Assembly (NCBI GenBank): GCA_001799735.1
Contig: MGUA01000022.1
Span: 80,863 to 144,862, forward strand
Length of the DNA: 64,000 nucleotides
From: Elusimicrobia bacterium GWB2_63_22
GTDB taxonomy: Bacteria > Elusimicrobiota > Elusimicrobia > Elusimicrobiales > UBA9959
Direction of reading: 5' to 3'
In this document: one piece after another, positions 47,115 through 56,337 of the stretch
Position numbering within the stretch: the first letter of the stretch is position 1
Layout of the letters: each line of letters starts with the position of its first letter
Notes under the pieces: generated by a model
Database searches by the model: none
What the model was told of the DNA's origin: nothing
What the model saw: only the letters and a program-made list of their open reading frames with translations
Program-made: the position numbers and the translations under genes

Positions 47115-48656
47115 ATGAAAATACTCCTCCTGCTCCCCTTTCTCGCCCTCACACCCCCCGCGGCCCTGGCCGCGCAGCCCGGCACCTACGACTACGGCAT
47201 GGAGCAGCGCCGGGGCGGCGACTACGCCGGGGCGAAAGAAACTTTCCTGCAGCTCCTGGCGCAGAACCCGGCTAACGGCGGCGGCCTGGAAGGCCTGGCG
47301 CTGGCCTGCCTCTCTCTGGGGCAGTACGCCGAGGCCCTCCCCGCCCTGGAGAAATGGAACGCGCAGTCGCCCGGCAACCCTTATATCCTCGGCCTGCTGC
47401 TGCGCGCGCAAAAGGGCCTGCGAAACGAGGCCGGCGCGTTGGCCACGCTGAAGGCGCTGGCCGCCGCGGACCCGCGCGACTGCGCCGTCCGGTCCAGGCT
47501 GGACGCCGACCTGGAGCGCCTGGAGCGCGGCCTTTTCCCTTACGGCAAGTCCTACAAGTCCTACTCCGAGGAAGGGCTGGATACCGCCTCTCCCCAGCGC
47601 ATCCTCTACGAGGGCACGTCCGCCGGTTCCCGCTTCCGCGTGCCGCTTAAGGCCGGCCTGGACCTGATAGGCGGCGCAGAGATCCGTGAGGAAGCCCAGC
47701 GCAACGACGGCCAGGGCTTCACGTATTACGATATACAGGAACAGACCTATTCCGCCGGCCTCAACGGCCGCCCCTCCCGCGATCTCGGCTGGGAGGCGGA
47801 GTACGGCCTTTCGCTGCTTTCCGACATAGAGGGCGCCGGCATAGGCCACAAGCAGGTCAGCCGCGCGCGCCTCGCCGGCAGCTGGCATTACCGGAGCGCC
47901 GACCTGCGCCTGGCGCTGAACAGCGCCCCCAAATTCCTGCGCGGCCCCGGCGGCACGCAATTCTTCAAACTGCTGCGCGAGAATTCCGTCCGCGCCGAGG
48001 CTGAAGCCGGCCTTTGGGGCTGGGACTGGCTGGCCAGGGCCGGCATCTACGATACCTCCGACGGCACCACGCTGGGCGCCTACGGCCTGCGCGGCCTGAA
48101 AGAGACCGGCCCCTACGTTTTCCAGTCCGCCTATTCGCACGGCCAGCAGGAATTTTACAGCACCTCCGCCGAAGGGCATCTGCGCTATGTCAGCCTGGAC
48201 CGCCTCAGCCTGGGCCTGCGCCGCGCTTCCGCCGGGGTCTACCGCGCCGGCGTCTCGGCCGCCAAAACCTTCTACTCCGACACCAACCGGCTCGAGGAGC
48301 TGGAGACGGAGCTGACCGGCTGGCTGCCCTGGCAGAAAGAATTTTACGCCAGCTACCGCTTCTCCGTTCAGGATTTCCGCGGGGTGCGCGACGGCTACTC
48401 CTCTATAGACGAGCGCGCCCACTGGCTGGGCGCCTACTGGCGCCGCTGCGGCGGCTACAACTGGTCGGCCCTGGCCGGCTACGAGCACGGTTTCCTGGAG
48501 GACAGCCTGGCCAGCTACAAGGGCGATGTCTACCTGGCCGAAGCCGAGTGGTACGCCGGGCAGCGCGGCTCGGTGCGCGTGCAGGGCCGCCGCAAGACCA
48601 CCACCGGCCGCGGCCGTTCCTATTCGCTCGGCCTGCAGGCCCGCTACAGTTTCTGA
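47115..48656 (+). CDS. TPR + outer-membrane beta-barrel protein (BcsC/PgaA-like architecture)
   Basis: Signal peptide, N-terminal TPRs, long beta-rich region ending ...SYSLGLQARYSF (C-terminal Phe). Confidence 0.78.
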   Translation: MKILLLLPFLALTPPAALAAQPGTYDYGMEQRRGGDYAGAKETFLQLLAQNPANGGGLEGLALACLSLGQYAEALPALEKWNAQSPGNPYILGLLLRAQKGLRNEAGALATLKALAAADPRDCAVRSRLDADLERLERGLFPYGKSYKSYSEEGLDTASPQRILYEGTSAGSRFRVPLKAGLDLIGGAEIREEAQRNDGQGFTYYDIQEQTYSAGLNGRPSRDLGWEAEYGLSLLSDIEGAGIGHKQVSRARLAGSWHYRSADLRLALNSAPKFLRGPGGTQFFKLLRENSVRAEAEAGLWGWDWLARAGIYDTSDGTTLGAYGLRGLKETGPYVFQSAYSHGQQEFYSTSAEGHLRYVSLDRLSLGLRRASAGVYRAGVSAAKTFYSDTNRLEELETELTGWLPWQKEFYASYRFSVQDFRGVRDGYSSIDERAHWLGAYWRRCGGYNWSALAGYEHGFLEDSLASYKGDVYLAEAEWYAGQRGSVRVQGRRKTTTGRGRSYSLGLQARYSF

Positions 48657-48658
48657 TT

Positions 48659-49018
48659 ATGAAAAAACGGATCGCCAGCTTCAAATACGCCTGCAAGGGC
48701 GTACACCGCGTAGCCGCCTCGCAGGTCAATTTCCGCATCCACCTGGCCGCCGCCGCGGCTGCCGTCTTCCTCGGCTTTTACCTGCGCATCTCCAGGGCCG
48801 AATGGACGGTTGTGCTGCTCTGTTTCGCGCTCGTCATGTCGGCCGAGGCCTTCAACAGCGCGATAGAGAAACTGGTGGACCATGTCTCCCCGCAGTACCA
48901 CGCGCAGGCCGGGGAGGTAAAGGACATGGCCGCCGGCGCGGTGCTGATCTCGGCGGCGCTGGCGGCCGTTATCGGCTGTATTATTTTTTTGCCGGGGCTG
49001 GCGGCGCGGCTGGGCTGA
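48659..49018 (+). CDS. dgkA: Diacylglycerol kinase / undecaprenol kinase
   Basis: RIASFKYACKGVHRVAASQVNFRIHLAAA.., VMSAEAFNSAIEKLVDHVSP. Confidence 0.94.
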   Translation: MKKRIASFKYACKGVHRVAASQVNFRIHLAAAAAAVFLGFYLRISRAEWTVVLLCFALVMSAEAFNSAIEKLVDHVSPQYHAQAGEVKDMAAGAVLISAALAAVIGCIIFLPGLAARLG

Positions 49019-50918
49019 CCCCGGAGCCCGGCGCGGTGCGCGCCAGTTCGTAGAGCTCAATCTTTCCAAAATCCGCCGACGACCAGTTCCCGGCCGGGAT
49101 GAAACGCCCGGCCAGCTTCTCCATATTTTCCCGCTCTTCTTTTCCTTCCTCAGGGTACCAGGCCGGTACCCAGAGGGCGAAGTAGCGCACGTTCAGGCGC
49201 TCGAGCAGCGCCAGCCACGCGGCCGTGTCGGTAGCGGTAAAGGTGTCTGGATAAGGCGTTTTGTCGGCGGTGACCACGATCACCCTGCCGCGCGCGGGGA
49301 CGCCGGCCCAGGGCAGCATCAGCTCGCCGTAGTTGGTCGCCACCACGTCGCCTGGCGCCAGGCGCGCGTCCAGCGCCGCCCAGGCCTCGCCGAGCGCGCC
49401 GTATTTCTCGCGATAATATTTAAAAGGCCGCACCTGCCCGGCGCCCCGCAGGGCGTCCCAGGCGTTGACCGTATGCCGGTCCCGGCCCGCGTAGTTAAGC
49501 ACCCCGAACAAACCCCAGGCGATGCCTAAAGTCCAGCCGGCCGCCGCGAGGGCCCTCAGGCCGCCCGCGGCTTTTCTGAAGACATAGACGAGGGAAAGGA
49601 TAGGCACGGCCGCGATGAAGATGACGTAGCGCTGCTCGCGGGTGGGGTGCAGGGCGAAAAAGAAGAAGGCCGTGGCCGGCAGCAGCAGCAGAAACCAGAA
49701 AGCCCCGCGGTCCCGGGCGCGCCGCGCCCGCCACAGCGCGTAGGGCCAGAACGCCCAGCCGGCCGCGAACAGCGGGCCAAAACCGTTCTCGGTGCCGTAC
49801 ACGGTGGCGCCCTTCATGGTTTCGTGGAAAGGGTACCAGAGCCAGCCCCATGGCGAGGAGACGAACCAGCTCTCCACCGTCACCAGCAGCTCTCCCGGGG
49901 AGACCACGCCTTTGAAAATAGTTTTGACCCCGATCCGGAAGGCGTAGGGGAAAATAGGGTTGCCGGTGGTCCACCAGTTGTGCAGGTAGCTGGAGGCCCC
50001 GCACAGCGCGGCCAGGGCCAGCAGGCCGGGGGCCAGGCGCAAAGCCCGCCGGGCCAGCGCTTCGTCGGAGTACAAAGTCCGCAGCAGCGGCAGCAGCAGG
50101 GGCAGCTGGAAGTACAGCGTGGATTTTGTCCCGGCCGCCAGGCCAAAAGCCGCGGCGTAGAGGAAAAGATAAACCGGCCTGCGGGTGCGCTCCAGGCATA
50201 AGGCGGCGGCCGCGGCGGCCAGCCAGAAAGCCGAGTAGATCAGGTCCACGTAGGGAATGCCGGCGTGTATTACGGCTATCGGCAGGCAGACCAGGGCCAG
50301 CGCCGACGGGACGGCCCAGCGGAGGCCGGCCAGCCGCCTGCCCAGCACGGCCCCGGCGGCGCCCAGCACGGGCAGGGCCAGGGCCTGGGCCAGCTTGGCC
50401 GAGTCCAGCGCGCCGCCCAGCAGCGCCAGCCAGGCCGGCAGCAGCTCCCCGTTCCAGGGGAAATAGCGGGCCGGTCCCACCCAGCCGGCCAGGTCGAAAT
50501 TGCCCTGCTGCAGCCAGCGCCAGAGTATCGGTACATGGTAGCTTAAGCCGTCCCAGGAGTCGAAAGGCAGGGCTGCGGCCAGTTTTAACCGGAAGTAAAG
50601 CACGGCGGCGGCGAGCCCCAGCGCCGGCCACAGCGGCCACGGGACCAGCAGCGCCAGCCGCCGGAAGGACAGCCGCGGCCGCAGCGGGCGGCGCCGGTGT
50701 AGGGCTGCGGCCAGGTTGCCGGCGGCCAGCAGCAGTGTGAAGATTATCGCCGGGGCCGGCCTCAGCAGGCCCAGCCAGCCCAGCAGTGTTATGGCGGTTA
50801 AAACCTCGGTGCAGGCGAGCAGCCCTGCCGCGAGCAGCGCTTCGTCCGTCCTTTTAAGGCGGTTGCGCGCCAGCAGCCAGGCGGAAGCGTAAAGCAGGGC
50901 GGCTAGCGGCCAGGCCAT
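48981..50918 (-). CDS. Multi-TM glycosyltransferase (GT39/PMT-like, GT-C fold)
   Basis: ~10 TM segments, LPFDSWDGLSYHVPILWRWLQQGNFD, AAGTKSTLYFQLPLLLPLL. Confidence 0.75.
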   Translation of the reverse strand: MAWPLAALLYASAWLLARNRLKRTDEALLAAGLLACTEVLTAITLLGWLGLLRPAPAIIFTLLLAAGNLAAALHRRRPLRPRLSFRRLALLVPWPLWPALGLAAAVLYFRLKLAAALPFDSWDGLSYHVPILWRWLQQGNFDLAGWVGPARYFPWNGELLPAWLALLGGALDSAKLAQALALPVLGAAGAVLGRRLAGLRWAVPSALALVCLPIAVIHAGIPYVDLIYSAFWLAAAAAALCLERTRRPVYLFLYAAAFGLAAGTKSTLYFQLPLLLPLLRTLYSDEALARRALRLAPGLLALAALCGASSYLHNWWTTGNPIFPYAFRIGVKTIFKGVVSPGELLVTVESWFVSSPWGWLWYPFHETMKGATVYGTENGFGPLFAAGWAFWPYALWRARRARDRGAFWFLLLLPATAFFFFALHPTREQRYVIFIAAVPILSLVYVFRKAAGGLRALAAAGWTLGIAWGLFGVLNYAGRDRHTVNAWDALRGAGQVRPFKYYREKYGALGEAWAALDARLAPGDVVATNYGELMLPWAGVPARGRVIVVTADKTPYPDTFTATDTAAWLALLERLNVRYFALWVPAWYPEEGKEERENMEKLAGRFIPAGNWSSADFGKIELYELARTAPGSGVSPAAPPAPAKK

Positions 50919-51067
50919 CAGAAGAACTCCCTCATGCCCTGCAGGAAAGAGGCGTGGTTCCAGAAATAAACAGCCAGCAGGGCAAAAAAAACCAGCAGGG
51001 CCGCCCACTCCCGGCGGCGCGCGCCAGCCCGGCCGGCGGTCGGCTTGTTGTTAGTCTCTGTAGGCAT
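50918..51067 (-). CDS. 49-aa single-TM small protein
   Basis: MPTETNNKPTAGRAGARRREWAALLVFFALLAVYFWNHASFLQGMREFF; 17-nt overlap with upstream gene, TGATG coupling to downstream gene; not in supplied ORF track. Confidence 0.7.
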   Translation of the reverse strand: MPTETNNKPTAGRAGARRREWAALLVFFALLAVYFWNHASFLQGMREFF

Positions 51068-52145
51068 TCTTGAACTCCGCGTAGTCGGGCGAGGCGGAGA
51101 GGAAAGCGTGTATGGCCGTCGGCTTTTTAAGGCGCTTTATCTCCTCAACGGCTTTTTTCCTGGCGGCAGTGTCCATTGACCTCCAGGGATAGCTTGCGAG
51201 GGGGAGGCGGTATTTGGCCGCGATCTCTTTTTCCTTTTTTATCCAGGACAGGTTTTCCGGGTTGGCCGGGTCCAGCAGGGAGACCAGCGAGGCCACGCTG
51301 CCGTTGAGCACGTAGCCGAAAAATTCCTCGTCCGTAGGGTAGGGCATCAGGAAGACGTCCTTGGCCAGCACCGTTATCGCGCCGCGTTCAAAACTTTTTA
51401 TGTCGTAGAGCGTCCTGGCCGAACCGGGCGGCGGGGCAGCCTGGGCCCCGTCCCCGGAGAGCCCGGCGAGCATCCGCCTGAAGACGTTCACCCGGTCCTT
51501 GCCCAGGTAGCAGTGCACGTAGTATTTTCCGGAGCCCTTCGCCAGCAGCTCCGAAAGCGCCTTCTCCACGTGGTCGTTGGAGGAGATCCAGGGCAGCATC
51601 GGCAGGTGTATGAGCGGCAGCCCGGCTTCTTGGGCTTCCTCTATCTCGCTGGCCAGCAGGACCGGTTCGAAGGGGACCACGGCCGGGCTGAGCAGCGAGA
51701 TGACCGCAGTGTAGCCTTCCTCCTTCAGCCCGGAGAGCCGCTCCTCCCCCGGGTAGGGGCCGAAGACGAATTCCGTCCCGGAAACAATGACGGCATCGCT
51801 CTTCATCCCCCGGTCTATCATCAGGGAAGGGGTCAGCCAGAACCACAGGGCCAGCAGGGCCAGCGCCAGGGCGCCGGCAGGCAGGCCGTAGCGGCCGGCC
51901 TTCCCGGCGGCGGCGGTCTTATCCGCCAGCAGCCTGGCGCACAGCAGCGAGACGAAGAAAAGAACGCCTATCAGGGCGAAGACCGCCGCCTTCTCTCCAG
52001 TTTCGCTCCAGCCGGCGGCCCGGGCGTGGTCCGTGATACGGCGTACCGGCCCCATCAGGGTAAGCGTGCCGAGGAAGAACCCAGAGCAGAGCCAGTGCCA
52101 GGCGAATAGCGCCGCGTACTTTAAAGAGTTCCGTTCTTTTTTCAT
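51051..52145 (-). CDS. Membrane protein with tyrosine-phosphatase-like domain
   Basis: N-term TM segments; KYYVHCYLGKDRVNVF = HCX5R motif; second degenerate copy near C-terminus. Confidence 0.75.
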   Translation of the reverse strand: MKKERNSLKYAALFAWHWLCSGFFLGTLTLMGPVRRITDHARAAGWSETGEKAAVFALIGVLFFVSLLCARLLADKTAAAGKAGRYGLPAGALALALLALWFWLTPSLMIDRGMKSDAVIVSGTEFVFGPYPGEERLSGLKEEGYTAVISLLSPAVVPFEPVLLASEIEEAQEAGLPLIHLPMLPWISSNDHVEKALSELLAKGSGKYYVHCYLGKDRVNVFRRMLAGLSGDGAQAAPPPGSARTLYDIKSFERGAITVLAKDVFLMPYPTDEEFFGYVLNGSVASLVSLLDPANPENLSWIKKEKEIAAKYRLPLASYPWRSMDTAARKKAVEEIKRLKKPTAIHAFLSASPDYAEFKNAYRD

Positions 52146-52171
52146 AAGCCGTTCTGTGAAGCGGGGTCTGG

Positions 52172-53572
52172 CTACTGCTTGAAAACCTGCCGGTCCTGGG
52201 TGCCCCAGGCGGTTTCGCGGAAGGAGAGCGTAGCGCGCAGGCGCTCGAGCAGCATGATCTGCCTGTAGCCGAAAAATTCTGCGGCCGAGAGCAGGCAGAG
52301 GCGCAGGATGTCAGAGGTTTTCTTATAGCGCCGGAAATTATAGGTATCCAGGAAGACGGCCGCGACGTTGATGGAGATGCCCCAGAACACGGCCATAAGA
52401 ATAAGCATTACCATGAACTGGGTGTTAAGCATGCCCAGGAAGTACAGGATAGGGATAGAGACGTAGCCGAACAGCTCTATGAGCGGGCCGAGGAATTCCA
52501 CGAAGACGAAGTAGGAGATGCCGACCAGGCTGGTGGCCCCGTATTTGCGGTTGAGTATCATGCCGCGGTTGGACAGCAGGGCGTCTATCATGCCGCGGTG
52601 CCAGCGGTTGCGCTGCTTGAGCAGCATCTTCATGGAGAAGGGGGCCTGCGTCCAGCAGACCGGGTCCGGCACGAACAGTATCTTGTAGGGGATGGCGTTA
52701 TCCTTGCAGTGGCGGTGCAGGCGCATCACCAGGTCCATGTCCTCGCCGATGGTCTTGCGGTAGCCGTTGACCGCCACCACCATGTCCTTGCGGAAAACCC
52801 CGAAGGCGCCGGAGATGATCAGCAGGCTCTTGAGAGCGTTCCAGCCGGTGCGCCCGGAGAGGAAGGCGCGGGTGTATTCCAGCACCTGCATCGCCTCGAT
52901 GAAGCTCCCGGGCAGGCCGATCTCCACCACGGAGCCGTCCTGTATGCGGCAGCCGTTGAGGATACGGATGATGCCGCCGGTGGCGATAAGCTCGTCGTCC
53001 TCCAGAAAAAGTTTGGACGATTTAAGTATGGCGTCCGGCTCCAGGATGGAGTCCGCGTCGATGGAGCAGAAGATGGGGTAGGAGGAGACGTTGATGCCGG
53101 CGTTAATGGCGTCCGCCTTGCCGCCGTTCTCCTTGTCGATCACAATGAGGTTCGGGTAATCAGCGGACTTGAAGATGGCCCTTATGGCCTCGTGCGGCAC
53201 CTGCAGGCGTACGGGCTTTTTGGATGAGACCAGGGAGAAGTCCTCTTTGAGCCTGGCCAGCGTGTCGTCGGTGGAGCCGTCGTTGATGACGATGATCTCG
53301 AATTCCGGGTAGTGCAGGTTGGTCAGCGCCTTGACGCTCTGGGCGATGACGGCGGCCTCGTTGTAGGCCGGCACTATGACCGAGACCGGCTTGTAATAGA
53401 ACTCGCCGGCCAGCTGCCGCCGCGCCACGCGGGAGGTGGTAAGATAGGCGTGGCGGATAATGTCGCGCATGGCGAGGACGATAAGCACGGTGTACACCGT
53501 GTTGATGGCGAGGAAATATAGAAAAACCGTGAACTGGGAGAATTGCAGGGCGAACCAGAGCAGGAAGCTCAC
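52172..53572 (-). CDS. Processive GT2 polysaccharide synthase-like glycosyltransferase
   Basis: VIVPAYNEAAVIAQSV, VINDGSTDDT, SIDADS, GEDMDL, KQRNRWHRG (QxxRW); GTG start at SD AGGAGG, overlaps HEAT gene stop. Confidence 0.88.
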   Translation of the reverse strand: MSFLLWFALQFSQFTVFLYFLAINTVYTVLIVLAMRDIIRHAYLTTSRVARRQLAGEFYYKPVSVIVPAYNEAAVIAQSVKALTNLHYPEFEIIVINDGSTDDTLARLKEDFSLVSSKKPVRLQVPHEAIRAIFKSADYPNLIVIDKENGGKADAINAGINVSSYPIFCSIDADSILEPDAILKSSKLFLEDDELIATGGIIRILNGCRIQDGSVVEIGLPGSFIEAMQVLEYTRAFLSGRTGWNALKSLLIISGAFGVFRKDMVVAVNGYRKTIGEDMDLVMRLHRHCKDNAIPYKILFVPDPVCWTQAPFSMKMLLKQRNRWHRGMIDALLSNRGMILNRKYGATSLVGISYFVFVEFLGPLIELFGYVSIPILYFLGMLNTQFMVMLILMAVFWGISINVAAVFLDTYNFRRYKKTSDILRLCLLSAAEFFGYRQIMLLERLRATLSFRETAWGTQDRQVFKQ

Positions 53573-54657
53573 AGGGCCTCCTGGCTGAGGGCGTAGGCGG
53601 CCGCGGCCGCGGCGAACCTGTCGTCGGAAGATTCCTCGGCCCTGAGCACGGCGCGACCTGCGTCGCCCGACCGCGCAAAAGCCAGGGCCGCGTTCAGCCG
53701 CACGTGGTAGTTGGGGTCGTGGAGCATGGCCCGGACCTCCGGCAGCATGTCGGTGCAGCACAGGTGCGAGAATTTGAGCGCGGCCAGGCGCACCCGCCAG
53801 TCGGGGTGCTTCAGGGCGGCCGGCAGCTGCGAGAAATCGCCTATGCCGGCCAGCGCCCGCAGCGAGGCGATCAGTATTTCCGGCTCGCCGGGGAAGGCCG
53901 CGTAATACCCGAGCAGCGTCGCGCGGCCCTTTTCGCATACGGCCGCGGAACAGGCGGCCAGGCAGTCGCGCTTTACCATTTTCAGCACGCTCTCGTCGTG
54001 CATAGTGTCGCGCATGAACAGGCCGAACTCCTCTTCCCTGCCCGCGGCTTTCAACGCCGTGATGACGTTGTAGAAGATGTCCTCGGTGTACTTGGCCGTC
54101 AGGTACGGCAGAGAGGAGAGCAGCCGCGCCAGGACCAGGATGTCGCCGTGGTCCCGTACCAGCCGGCTCAGGCCGTAGATGATGCGGTACTTCACCTCGC
54201 TGGAGGTCTCGCTGCGGAAGATCGCGAGGAAAAATTCTTTATTGGCTTTCAGGCGGAACGAGGCCAGGATGTCCACGGCGTTGCCGCGCTTGTACCAGGT
54301 CCGGTGCCGGGCCAGGCGGCGGTAATGCGCGTCTATGCCCAGCTGTGTGATGAGCGCTGCGGCGCGGTCCGCTATCTCGCCCTCAAAGCTGTCCAGCACG
54401 CTGGCCACGGCCTCGCTGTAGGCGGCGTATTCGTCTTCGGTGGCGGGCTTGGGGAGCAGCTCGGCCGCGTTGGTGGCGGTTATCAGCGCCGTGGAAGCCA
54501 GGCGCTTGAGATTCTGGCGCTTCCGCTCCGACCTCTCCACTCGGGCTTTGTTGTAGAGCAGGAACAGGATCTCGAAGGTGTTGAAAAACACCAGCAGCAG
54601 CACGGCCAGGGTGATGTAATCGTAGAAATTGCGGGATTCTGTAATGAAATCGAACAA
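53569..54657 (-). CDS. Membrane-anchored HEAT-repeat protein
   Basis: N-terminal TM; repeated PDWRVRLAALKFS..DPNYHVRLNAALAFARSGD units. Confidence 0.8.
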   Translation of the reverse strand: MFDFITESRNFYDYITLAVLLLVFFNTFEILFLLYNKARVERSERKRQNLKRLASTALITATNAAELLPKPATEDEYAAYSEAVASVLDSFEGEIADRAAALITQLGIDAHYRRLARHRTWYKRGNAVDILASFRLKANKEFFLAIFRSETSSEVKYRIIYGLSRLVRDHGDILVLARLLSSLPYLTAKYTEDIFYNVITALKAAGREEEFGLFMRDTMHDESVLKMVKRDCLAACSAAVCEKGRATLLGYYAAFPGEPEILIASLRALAGIGDFSQLPAALKHPDWRVRLAALKFSHLCCTDMLPEVRAMLHDPNYHVRLNAALAFARSGDAGRAVLRAEESSDDRFAAAAAAYALSQEAL

Positions 54658-54700
54658 GGCGTCACCGTTAAACGGCCGGGCCCGGCAGCCTGCCGGCGGG

Positions 54701-55072
54701 CTATTTCTTCTTTTCCAGGAACTTCTCTATCCTGAGCTTCAGGTGTTCTACGTTGGCCGGCTTGGTGATGTATTCCTCTATGCCCAGACCGTAGCCGCGC
54801 TGTATGTTGGAGGCCTGCTTCAGCGAGGTCATCATGAAGATCGGTATATGTTTTGTCTTTTCGGTCTCTTTGAGCTGTTTAGCAACATCGAACCCCGACA
54901 TCTTGGGCATATTGATGTCGAGCAGCAGGATATCCGGGTTAAAGGCGGCCGCCTTCTCCAGGCCTTCCGGCCCGTCGAAAGCCGTCTCCACCGTGTGCCC
55001 GGCCTTGGTAAAGTAGGCCCTGCAGATCAGGTGTATGGTCTCGTCGTCGTCTATGATGAGTATTTTTGCCAT
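54701..55072 (-). CDS. Single-domain response regulator
   Basis: MAKILIIDDDETIHLICRAYF..ILLLDINMPKMSGFD..MMTSL..ITKPANVEHL. Confidence 0.93.
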   Translation of the reverse strand: MAKILIIDDDETIHLICRAYFTKAGHTVETAFDGPEGLEKAAAFNPDILLLDINMPKMSGFDVAKQLKETEKTKHIPIFMMTSLKQASNIQRGYGLGIEEYITKPANVEHLKLRIEKFLEKKK

Positions 55073-55085
55073 GGGGGGTAAGACG

Positions 55086-55127
55086 GGATTAAAAACCCGG
55101 CCCCGGCTTTGCTTCCGGGACCGGGCA
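55086..55127 (-). terminator. Intrinsic terminator
   Basis: Minus strand CCCGGTCCCGG-aagcaaag-CCGGGGCCGGG then TTTTTAAT. Confidence 0.78.
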
Positions 55128-55143
55128 CGGTCCTTTTTATTCC

Positions 55144-55863
55144 TTAGTTAAGCAGCTGCGCGCTCTTGATGTAGTCCATCCTGGGGAACTCGGCCTTCAG
55201 GTAGGCGTTGCCCTGCATCTGCACGCGGCCCTGGTCCGGGCCCATGCCGCTGGGAGCGCCTTCGCCGTAGCCGGAGTAGATGCTCTCCACCACGTCCATC
55301 CCCTCGGTCACTTTGCCGAAGGGGGAGAAGCCCATGCCGTCCAGGCGCTCGTTGTCGCCGAAGTTGATGAACATCTGGGTGGTGCGGGTGTTGGGGCCGG
55401 CCATGGCGAATGAGATGTAGCCCTTGGTGTTGGACTGCTTCACGGGGTCGTCCTGGATGCGGGCGCCGCGCCAGGCGGAGGCCACGGCGGGGTCGCCATG
55501 GATGCCGAACTGCACCATGAAGCCGCTGATGACGCGGAAGAAGGCGATGTCGGCGAAGTAGCCGTTCTTGACCAGGTTGTAGAACCGGTCGGCGCCGAGG
55601 GGGGACCAGGCGCGGGTGACCTCGAGCGTGAAGGCGCCCTTGGTGGTGTCGAACTTGACCTTGAAGGTCTCGGGGGCCTTTTCCGTGGCCTTGGACGGGT
55701 CTTTTAATATATCCATGTTGACTTTCGCCTCCTTGATCTCAGCCGGGGCCGCGGCGGTGGTGGCCGACGGGGCGGAACCGGTCTGGTTGGTTTCCTGCGC
55801 CTTGTGGGAACAGGAGACAGCAAAAAACGCCGCTACAGCAAACGACAGATGACGGATGTTCAT
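55144..55863 (-). CDS. Cyclophilin-type peptidyl-prolyl isomerase lipoprotein
   Basis: Lipobox AVSC; DRFYNLVKNGYFADIAFFRVISGFMVQFG, FINFGDNERLDGMGFSPFGKV. Confidence 0.93.
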   Translation of the reverse strand: MNIRHLSFAVAAFFAVSCSHKAQETNQTGSAPSATTAAAPAEIKEAKVNMDILKDPSKATEKAPETFKVKFDTTKGAFTLEVTRAWSPLGADRFYNLVKNGYFADIAFFRVISGFMVQFGIHGDPAVASAWRGARIQDDPVKQSNTKGYISFAMAGPNTRTTQMFINFGDNERLDGMGFSPFGKVTEGMDVVESIYSGYGEGAPSGMGPDQGRVQMQGNAYLKAEFPRMDYIKSAQLLN

Positions 55864-55935
55864 TTTAAAGGAACCTCCTGCAGGGATAGAAGAGATAAGT
55901 ATTATAATAAATACGGATAAGGTTTAGGAGGATAT

Positions 55936-56337
55936 ATGCCGTTAAAGATAAACGCCGTTTACGCCGGCGACGACCAGGTTGAACTTACTCACGGCCCCAG
56001 CGGCAGCAGGCTGCTGACCGACCTGCCGGTGGACAATGGCGGCCGGGGCAGGACCTTTTCTCCCACCGACCTGGCGGCCGCTTCCGTGGCCTCCTGCGTG
56101 CTGAGCATCATGGCCAAGCTGGCCGCGCGCGAGGGGATAAAGTTCGAGGGCGCCTCCATAGAGATAGAGAAGCACATGCAGGAGGGGCCGCGCCGCATAG
56201 CCCGCCTGGCCGGCGTGGTAAAGCTGCCGCCCGGCATTACCCCGCTGCAGCGCGAGAAGCTGATGGCCTGCGTGAAGGCCTGCCCGGTCAGCCGCAGCCT
56301 GCACCCGGACGTGGCGCTGGAGCTGACGGCCGTATGA
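55936..56337 (+). CDS. OsmC-family protein
   Basis: FSPTDLAAASVASCVLSIMA..ACPVSRSLHPDV, two conserved Cys. Confidence 0.9.
   Translation: MPLKINAVYAGDDQVELTHGPSGSRLLTDLPVDNGGRGRTFSPTDLAAASVASCVLSIMAKLAAREGIKFEGASIEIEKHMQEGPRRIARLAGVVKLPPGITPLQREKLMACVKACPVSRSLHPDVALELTAV

Noticed and set aside
47091-48488. 465-aa minus-strand ORF
   Set aside because: Antisense to the TPR-barrel gene, which has a signal peptide and barrel terminus.
53573-53938. N-terminal extension of the GT2 ORF
   Set aside because: Overlaps the HEAT gene in another frame; an SD-preceded GTG at 53572 starts directly before the TM segment.
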